Translations under genes and position numbers: made by a program
In this document: positions 7,780 through 12,523 of the stretch, piece after piece
Layout: each line of letters opens with the position of its first letter
Numbering within the stretch: the stretch's first letter is position 1
Assembly (NCBI GenBank): GCA_964551545.1
Contig: CAZKCT010000056.1
Span: 1 to 12,523, forward strand
Source: Thiopontia sp964551545
Lineage (GTDB): Bacteria > Pseudomonadota > Gammaproteobacteria > GCF-002020875
Direction of reading: 5' to 3'
DNA length: 12,523 bases
The notes under the pieces: generated by a model
What the model was told of the DNA's origin: nothing
What the model saw: only the letters and a program-made list of their open reading frames with translations
Databases searched by the model: none

Positions 7780-8784
7780 ATGGCCCTCGCCTTTACCCCC
7801 GGTGACCCCGCAGGCATCGGTCCTGATCTGGCGGTTCAACTTGCCCAGCAATCTCGCGACTACGATCTGGTTGCCTTTGCTGATCCTGCACTCCTACAGC
7901 AACGTGCAGAACAGCTAGGATTACCTTTAGAGATTAATCTGGACCCCACAGATACCCAACAATCGGCATCCACGCTCAGCGTACACCCCGTTCCCCTCAA
8001 AACACCCACTCAACCGGGTGTACTCAACCCCGATAATGCCCACTATGTGCTAGAGACCATTCGGCTCGCCACCGAGGCATGTCTGGAACAACAATACAGC
8101 GCACTGGTCACCGGCCCAATCCACAAAGGGATCATTAACGATGCTGGAGCAAGCGGATTGATCGATTCGGTTGGCGGTCCGAATCAAATCCCACAAACTC
8201 CCTTCAGTGGACATACCGAATTTCTGCAGACCCTCTGCGAAGTCGACGAGGTGGTAATGATGCTCGCCATCCCGGGCCAGCTGCGCGTCGCCCTCACCAC
8301 CACCCACCTCCCACTCTCCGAGGTCGCTGCCGCCATCACCAAAAAGAAGCTGACCCGAATTATCGAGATTCTCCATCAAGGGCTGAACCAACAGTTTGGC
8401 ATCCCTGCCCCCTCTATTTTGATCGCGGGACTTAATCCCCACGCCGGGGAAGATGGCCACCTTGGCCGAGAGGAAATTGAGGTCATCTCCCCGGTGCTGG
8501 AGCAGTTTCGTGCTAAAGGCATCGACTTAATTGGCCCACTTCCAGCCGATACCCTCTTCACCCCTAAACACCTGAGCAATACTGATGCTGTACTAGCGAT
8601 GTATCACGATCAGGGGCTACCGGTACTCAAACACAACGGCTTTGGCCGTGCCGTCAACATCACCCTTGGCCTCCCCTTCCTCCGTACCTCGGTCGATCAC
8701 GGCACCGCACTGGAGCTGGCCGGCACTGGGGCAGCCGATACCGGCAGCCTTGAGGCTGCGATTACGGTAGCATTGCAACCATGA
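7780..8784 (+). CDS. pdxA: 4-hydroxythreonine-4-phosphate dehydrogenase PdxA, with a ~16-residue internal insertion
   Basis: This 334-residue enzyme oxidises 4-phospho-hydroxythreonine with NAD(P) in the DXP-dependent pyridoxal phosphate pathway. Motifs are TPGDPAGIGPD (6-16), GPIHKGIINDAG (112-123), GHTEF (144-148, with H145 and T146 as substrate contacts), the metal ligands H176 (TTHLPL), H221 (NPHAGE) and H276 (YHDQG), and RTSVDHGTALELAG (302-315). Compared with E. coli PdxA from memory, where DAG is followed by one residue and then PFTGHTEF, residues 124-140 form an extra loop of net 16 residues whose DNA contains a hairpin. The N-terminus is about 6 residues shorter than in E. coli. The gene begins 14 bases after surA with only a weak ribosome site and overlaps rsmA by ATGA. 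All known catalytic residues remain, so it is probably active. Confidence 0.95.
   Translation: MALAFTPGDPAGIGPDLAVQLAQQSRDYDLVAFADPALLQQRAEQLGLPLEINLDPTDTQQSASTLSVHPVPLKTPTQPGVLNPDNAHYVLETIRLATEACLEQQYSALVTGPIHKGIINDAGASGLIDSVGGPNQIPQTPFSGHTEFLQTLCEVDEVVMMLAIPGQLRVALTTTHLPLSEVAAAITKKKLTRIIEILHQGLNQQFGIPAPSILIAGLNPHAGEDGHLGREEIEVISPVLEQFRAKGIDLIGPLPADTLFTPKHLSNTDAVLAMYHDQGLPVLKHNGFGRAVNITLGLPFLRTSVDHGTALELAGTGAADTGSLEAAITVALQP
8155..8191. repeat. Imperfect hairpin within the pdxA insertion
   Basis: GATTCGG (8164-8170) pairs with CCGAATC (8179-8185) around an 8-base loop. An outer GGATT (8155-8159) pairs with AATCC (8187-8191), with bulges GATC on the left and A on the right. The whole 37-base structure sits inside the 51 bases (8149-8199) encoding residues that E. 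coli PdxA lacks. I found no second copy in this window. It may be a palindromic element inserted in frame, or a chance structure within a lineage-specific loop. Confidence 0.5.
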
Positions 8785-9575
8785 AAGGCCACACCCCAAG
8801 AAAACGCTTTGGCCAGAACTTCCTTCATGACCAGAGAGTCATTGCAAAGATCGTTGCAGCCATCAACCCAAAACCAGGAAACAATCTGGTAGAAATTGGC
8901 CCCGGACAGGGGGCACTCACCTGTCGACTCCTGCCGCAGCTGGAGCAGATGCACGCTATCGAGTTGGATCGTGATCTGATTCCACAACTGGAGTCGATGT
9001 GTGCGACGGTCGGGAAACTGACCATTCACAGCAGCGATGTTCTTCAGTTTGATTTCACCACGCTATTTGAGGAAGAGCATCCCCTGCGAGTGGTCGGCAA
9101 CCTTCCCTACAACATCTCTACTCCCCTGATTTTCCACCTTCTGGAGCATCGGGCACTCATTGCTAATATGCATTTCATGCTGCAGAAGGAGGTGGTCGAC
9201 CGCCTGGCCGCTGCCCCCAACTGCAGCGACTATGGCCGCCTCTCGGTGATGGTGCAACGCCACTGCAAAGTTGAGCCACTCTTTACCATTGGCCCCGGTG
9301 CCTTCAGTCCACCCCCCAAGGTCAATTCCTCGGTGGTTCGCCTCACTCCATGGGAACATCCCCCTGCGGTCATTCATGATGATGAACGTTTTTCCGAGAT
9401 CGTGACCGCTGCTTTTGCCCAGCGCAGAAAAACCATCCGCAATAGTCTAAAATCACTGGTCACTGCAGTACAGTTTGAGTCTGCCGGTATCGATTCAGGG
9501 CGCAGAGCCGAGACACTGACTTTGCAAGAGTTTGCAGCACTCAGCAATCAAGAGAGCCACGAGGAGAAATCATGA
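8781..9575 (+). CDS. rsmA: 16S rRNA (adenine1518-N6/adenine1519-N6)-dimethyltransferase RsmA (KsgA)
   Basis: This 264-residue Rossmann-fold methyltransferase dimethylates two adjacent adenines in the 3' terminal helix of 16S rRNA during late 30S assembly, using S-adenosylmethionine. The sequence shows KRFGQNFLHD (8-17), the SAM loop EIGPGQGALT (38-47), the acidic E61 and D86 positions, the catalytic NLPYNIST (107-114), and FSPPPKVNSSVVRL (174-187) leading into the small C-terminal domain with AFAQRRKTIRNSL. Length is normal for the family. Its ATG overlaps the pdxA stop as ATGA, and its own TGA overlaps the next gene's ATG in the same way, so its translation is probably coupled on both sides. 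Confidence 0.96.
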   Translation: MKGHTPRKRFGQNFLHDQRVIAKIVAAINPKPGNNLVEIGPGQGALTCRLLPQLEQMHAIELDRDLIPQLESMCATVGKLTIHSSDVLQFDFTTLFEEEHPLRVVGNLPYNISTPLIFHLLEHRALIANMHFMLQKEVVDRLAAAPNCSDYGRLSVMVQRHCKVEPLFTIGPGAFSPPPKVNSSVVRLTPWEHPPAVIHDDERFSEIVTAAFAQRRKTIRNSLKSLVTAVQFESAGIDSGRRAETLTLQEFAALSNQESHEEKS

Positions 9576-10009
9576 GCCACTATCAACATATTCTGTTCGC
9601 CACGGATTTCTCCAACAGTGCCAAACACGTGATGGAGAAGGCCAAAGAGATTGCAACCGACTGCAATGCAAAAATCAGTCTGGTTCACATCGTGGAGTAC
9701 TACCAGCACGAGTTCAATGTCGATGTCTACCTTCCCGATCTCAACATCGAGCAGGAGCTGGTCGAACAAGGCAGGAAACAACTACAACAGGTCGCAACCG
9801 AAATGGGGCAACCGATGGCCACACAGTGGGTCGAGATCGGCACGCCAAAACTGGAGATCCCCCGCATCGCTACAGAAAACAGCTGCGACCTGATTATTCT
9901 TGGCAGCCACGGCACCCACGGACTGGCGCTACTGATGGGGTCAACGGCCACCGGTGTCCTGCATCATGCCCAGTGCGACGTACTGGCCGTTCGAATTCAA
10001 CAAGCATAA
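9572..10009 (+). CDS. Universal stress protein (UspA family)
   Basis: This 145-residue single-domain cytoplasmic protein begins with HILFATDFSNSA (6-17), the usual first strand and acidic turn of Usp domains. It ends with GSHGTHGLALLMGST (111-125) and CDVLAVR (135-141). The glycine loop resembles the G-2X-G-9X-G(S/T) ATP-binding motif but has eight residues between the second and third glycines, so nucleotide binding is not assured. It has a strong GAGGAG site (9561-9566) inside rsmA, and its ATG overlaps the rsmA TGA. It sits between rsmA and apaH, where apaG is common in gammaproteobacteria. A link to the Ap4A stress nucleotide removed by ApaH is an attractive but unsupported idea. Confidence 0.92.
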   Translation: MSHYQHILFATDFSNSAKHVMEKAKEIATDCNAKISLVHIVEYYQHEFNVDVYLPDLNIEQELVEQGRKQLQQVATEMGQPMATQWVEIGTPKLEIPRIATENSCDLIILGSHGTHGLALLMGSTATGVLHHAQCDVLAVRIQQA

Positions 10010-10020
10010 TCCTCGCCCCA

Positions 10021-10863
10021 ATGGCCATCTATGCAATTGGGGACATTCAAGGATGTCTCGATGAATTGAAGCAGCTACTAGAGCAGATCCACTTTGACCC
10101 TGCACAGGATCAGCTCTGGTTTGCTGGAGATCTGGTCAACCGTGGACCAAAATCTCTGGAGACCTTACGCTTTATTCGCTCACTTGGAGATCACGCCATC
10201 ACCGTACTGGGCAATCATGACCTCCACCTGTTGGCGCTGGCAGAGGGCGACAAACGCTACAGCGGCAAATTCGATACGCTACTTCCCACCCTCCAAGCTC
10301 CCGACCGCAGCGAACTACTTGACTGGCTCCGCCACCGCCCGCTGCTCCACCATGACAAAACGCTTGGCTACGCTCTAATCCACGCTGGCCTCCCTCCACA
10401 GTGGAAACTGAAAAAAGCACGCCGTTATGCACGCGAGGTCGAAACCATGCTGCAGAGCGCCCACTTCCGGGATTTTCTCAAAGTGATGTATGGCAACCAG
10501 CCCGCACGCTGGAACAAAAAGCTAGAGGGGATGGATCGCCTCCGCTTCATCACCAACTGCCTCACCCGTCTACGCTACTGTAGCCCCGATGGCACGCTGG
10601 ATATGAAAAACAAAGGGAAAGTAGGCTCCCAACCAGATGGCTACCTCCCCTGGTTTGCTCTTCCAGAACGCAAAAGCCGTAACAAGCGAATTCTGTTTGG
10701 TCACTGGTCAACACTCCAGGTGCGCCATCAGGATAACGTCTACGCCCTCGATACTGGATGCCTCTGGGGCGGGGAGCTCTCCGCCCTGCAGATCGACTGC
10801 GAACCACCCCGCTGGCACACTCTCTCCTGCTCTGGCGCATTGCAACCCAGCAACGGAGATTAA
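10021..10863 (+). CDS. apaH: Symmetrical diadenosine tetraphosphatase ApaH
   Basis: This 280-residue metallophosphatase, the same length as E. coli ApaH, cleaves Ap4A symmetrically to two ADP and so controls the level of this stress nucleotide and of Np4-capped RNA. The calcineurin-like motifs are GDIQG (7-11), GDLVNRGP (36-43) and GNHD (64-67), followed by a downstream HAGLPPQW and the C-terminal LFGHWSTLQ and ALDTGCLWGG segments, which supply metal ligands. The ATG at 10021 was chosen because MAIYAIGDIQG matches the family N-terminus. The reading frame is open further upstream across usp, but that part has no sense as protein. No clear Shine-Dalgarno is seen in the 11-base gap after usp, so expression may depend on translation from usp. 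Confidence 0.95.
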   Translation: MAIYAIGDIQGCLDELKQLLEQIHFDPAQDQLWFAGDLVNRGPKSLETLRFIRSLGDHAITVLGNHDLHLLALAEGDKRYSGKFDTLLPTLQAPDRSELLDWLRHRPLLHHDKTLGYALIHAGLPPQWKLKKARRYAREVETMLQSAHFRDFLKVMYGNQPARWNKKLEGMDRLRFITNCLTRLRYCSPDGTLDMKNKGKVGSQPDGYLPWFALPERKSRNKRILFGHWSTLQVRHQDNVYALDTGCLWGGELSALQIDCEPPRWHTLSCSGALQPSNGD

Positions 10864-10909
10864 TCGCACCACAGCCAAAAGCCGTTACAATCACTCTATC
10901 ACCCATTGC

Positions 10910-10915
10910 GAGGAG
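10910..10915 (+). promoter_or_regulatory. Shine-Dalgarno supporting a GTG start
   Basis: GAGGAG ends 7 bases before GTG at 10923. It supports that start for the 193-residue protein rather than an upstream ATG at 10758 lying within apaH in another frame. The 59-base gap after apaH shows a TACAAT (10886-10891) but no matching -35 box. Confidence 0.65.
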
Positions 10916-10922
10916 AGAGATT

Positions 10923-11504
10923 GTGCATGACCGAATTGTTCAACTCATCAAGCGGATCGTCGAACTAGAGCAGGAGCTGGAGAGCGAACTGGAACAGAAG
11001 CAGAGCCAGTTCCGCTATCACTTCGAGCAGAAAAAGGTCCGCTTTGAACAGGAGATGCTGGAGTCCCAACGGGCGCTGCGCACCCGTCTTCTCCCTTTTA
11101 TTGCCAAGGCCAACCTCGGCACCCTGCTCTCAATTCCCATCATCTACGGATTGGCACTGCCACTGCTACTGGTCGACCTTGCAGTGATCCTCTACCAATG
11201 GAGCTGCTTCTCACTATGGGGCATCTCACGGGTACGCCGCCGAGATTACTGGACAATGGATCGGGAACAGCTTGCCTATCTCAATATCATTGAGAAACTC
11301 AACTGCCTCTACTGTAGCTACGCCAATGGCATGGCCGCCTATCTGCGTGAGGTGGCCAGCCGTACCGAACAGTACTGGTGCCCGATCAAACATGCACGCC
11401 GTATCCACCAGCCCCATGCCCGCTACTGGCACTTCAGTGATTATGGCGATGCCGAGGGCTATCTCAATCGGCTGCAACAGTTCCGGGAAGAGTTACGCGA
11501 ATAA
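10923..11504 (+). CDS. Uncharacterised membrane-linked protein with coiled coil and Cys/His motif
   Basis: I cannot assign a function to this 193-residue protein. From the N-terminus it shows a highly charged Glu/Gln-rich helix (about 8-50) likely to form a coiled coil, then a hydrophobic stretch (about 64-100) that could be one long or two short membrane segments, then a basic SRVRRRDYW turn. A conserved-looking cytoplasmic-type tail follows with CLYC (C128, C131), EQYWCPIKHARR (C153, H157), H162, H166 and H170. The CxxC, CPIKH and His cluster suggest a metal site, but this is inference. I have the impression of similar hypothetical proteins in other Proteobacteria, which I cannot verify here. 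It starts with GTG behind a good GAGGAG site, 59 bases after apaH, and may be the last gene of that operon. Confidence 0.8.
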   Translation: MHDRIVQLIKRIVELEQELESELEQKQSQFRYHFEQKKVRFEQEMLESQRALRTRLLPFIAKANLGTLLSIPIIYGLALPLLLVDLAVILYQWSCFSLWGISRVRRRDYWTMDREQLAYLNIIEKLNCLYCSYANGMAAYLREVASRTEQYWCPIKHARRIHQPHARYWHFSDYGDAEGYLNRLQQFREELRE

Positions 11505-11505
11505 C

Positions 11506-11540
11506 AAAAAAAGCCAGCCTCCTTATTACGCGGGGCTGGC
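11506..11540 (-). terminator. Intrinsic terminator of serA
   Basis: On the minus strand GCCAGCC and GGCTGGC (11540-11534 and 11519-11513) form a 7-base perfect stem, extendable by a wobble and a GC pair. It is followed directly by seven T (11512-11506). It lies about 30 bases after the serA stop. In the plus direction only CTTT follows the stem, so it would stop transcription of the converging gene less well. Confidence 0.88.
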
Positions 11541-11571
11541 CTTTGAGCCATAACCATTCCACTCCGGCGTG

Positions 11572-12523
11572 TTAGATCACACGAACCGAGAGCACTCCAT
11601 CAATAGACTGAATCTGATCAGCAACCCCTTCACTAATCTCACCTTCAACATCCACTAGGTTATAGGCAATATCATCCCGTGACTTATTCATCATGTCACC
11701 AATGTTGATGCCGGCATCTGCCAGTACCGAGGTAATCTGCCCCACCATATTGGGCACATTGGAGTTGGCAACACAAATGCGCGAACCGGCGGTGCGTGGC
11801 ATCTTCATCTCCGGGAAGTTAACCGAGTTGGTAATGTTCCCATTCTCCAGATAGTCCTTGACCTGATCCGCCACCATAATGGCACAGTTATCCTCTGCCT
11901 CGGCAGTTGAGGCGCCGAGATGCGGCAAGCAGACCACACGTGGATGGTCCTTGTTTTCGTTGGTAGGGAAGTCATTGATGTAGGCGTATAGCTTGCCAGA
12001 ATCCAACGCTTCCAATACTGCTGCATCATCCACAATGCCGCCACGAGCGAAGTTCATGATCACCGCGTTGTCCTTCATTCCCTGGATACGCTCCGCATTG
12101 ATCATGTTGCGAGTGGCATCAATCAGTGGCACATGGAAAGTAATGTAATCAGATTCGGCCAACAGCTCTTCCACACTATGAGCACGTACCGCTTCGGAGG
12201 AGAGATTCCAGGCACTCTGAATCGTCATGGTAGGATCATAACCAACCACCTTCATCCCCAGTGAGATGGCGGCATTGGCAATCTGTACACCAATCGCCCC
12301 CAGACCAATGACCCCCAGGGTCCGTCCCGGAAGCTCAAAGCCGACATACTTCTTCTTGCCTGCCTCAACATCCTTGGCAATCATGCCATCATCCCCTTCG
12401 AGATTACGGGCATAGTCCCACGCCTGCGCGATATTACGACTTGCCATCAGCATGCTGGCAATTACCAACTCTTTCACCGCATTGGCGTTGGCACCTGGCG
12501 CATTGAAGACCGGGATTCCACGC
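11572..12523 (-). CDS. serA: D-3-phosphoglycerate dehydrogenase SerA, ACT-domain form (5' end outside window)
   Basis: The 316 visible residues are the central and C-terminal part of a D-isomer-specific 2-hydroxyacid dehydrogenase. It oxidises 3-phosphoglycerate with NAD as the first step of serine synthesis. Counting from the window edge, one sees RGIPVFNAPGANANAV (1-16), the NAD loop GLGAIG (73-78), ARGGIVDD with catalytic R160 (159-166), PHLGAST with catalytic H201 (200-206), and a C-terminal ACT-like domain (about 246-316) that in relatives binds serine. The reading frame continues to the window edge, so the GTG at 12477 is not the real start. The compact form and the YINDFPTNEN segment differ from E. 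coli SerA and resemble the shorter SerA type. A strong terminator follows. Confidence 0.93.
   Translation of the reverse strand, partial: RGIPVFNAPGANANAVKELVIASMLMASRNIAQAWDYARNLEGDDGMIAKDVEAGKKKYVGFELPGRTLGVIGLGAIGVQIANAAISLGMKVVGYDPTMTIQSAWNLSSEAVRAHSVEELLAESDYITFHVPLIDATRNMINAERIQGMKDNAVIMNFARGGIVDDAAVLEALDSGKLYAYINDFPTNENKDHPRVVCLPHLGASTAEAEDNCAIMVADQVKDYLENGNITNSVNFPEMKMPRTAGSRICVANSNVPNMVGQITSVLADAGINIGDMMNKSRDDIAYNLVDVEGEISEGVADQIQSIDGVLSVRVI

Noticed and set aside
9532..10020. 163-codon N-terminal extension in frame with apaH
   Set aside because: It overlaps the end of rsmA and all of usp, is rich in Arg/Thr/Gln without motifs, and the family N-terminus starts at MAIYAIGDIQG (10021).
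10840..10891. Separate promoter for the 193-residue protein
   Set aside because: TACAAT (10886-10891) could be a -10, but the nearest TTGCAA (10840-10845) is much too far upstream.
10758..10922. 55-codon extension of the 193-residue protein
   Set aside because: It overlaps apaH, and a GAGGAG site sits at the right distance before GTG 10923.
11513..11540. Strong bidirectional terminator
   Set aside because: The stem is symmetric, but the T tract exists only on the minus strand, so only serA termination is well supported.

Overview
The window looks like chromosomal core DNA of a free-living or symbiotic gammaproteobacterium with moderate GC content. The evidence is the gene order: amgK-murU divergent from lptD-surA-pdxA-rsmA-apaH, an arrangement known from Pseudomonas-like and sulfur-oxidiser-like gammaproteobacteria. 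The species cannot be named from this sequence alone. I see no phage, transposase, tRNA, rRNA or CRISPR array, and no stretch over 300 bases without a gene.

Left part (1-3837, all on the minus strand, read right to left): amgK and murU, the two MurNAc-recycling enzymes, overlap by ATGA. After a 72-base gap come a GCS2-type carboxylate-amine ligase and then, again with an ATGA overlap, an M14/AstE-ASPA-type zinc amidohydrolase cut by the window edge. This makes an operon that recycles the wall sugar MurNAc to UDP-MurNAc and carries an amide-bond maker and an amide-bond breaker of unknown substrate.

Centre (3838-10863, plus strand): a 102-base divergent regulatory region, then lptD (LPS export to the outer membrane), surA (periplasmic chaperone for outer-membrane proteins, including LptD), pdxA (vitamin B6 synthesis), rsmA (16S rRNA dimethylation), a universal stress protein gene where apaG usually sits, and apaH (Ap4A hydrolase). 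Spacing is tight, with two ATGA overlaps.

Right part: a 193-residue membrane-linked protein of unknown function with a Cys/His motif (10923-11504, plus strand). It converges on a SerA-type phosphoglycerate dehydrogenase (minus strand, 5' end outside the window) across an intrinsic terminator oriented for serA.

Most of the window is ordinary housekeeping DNA. The observation most worth checking is inside pdxA. Compared with E. coli PdxA as I remember it, the protein carries about 16 extra residues next to the substrate-binding His-Thr pair, and the DNA for this insert is largely an imperfect hairpin. This resembles an in-frame palindromic element. Secondary points are a TTG start for lptD preceded by an in-frame ATG-TGA, the GCS2/M14 pair attached to amgK-murU, the stress protein replacing apaG, and the uncharacterised Cys/His membrane protein.
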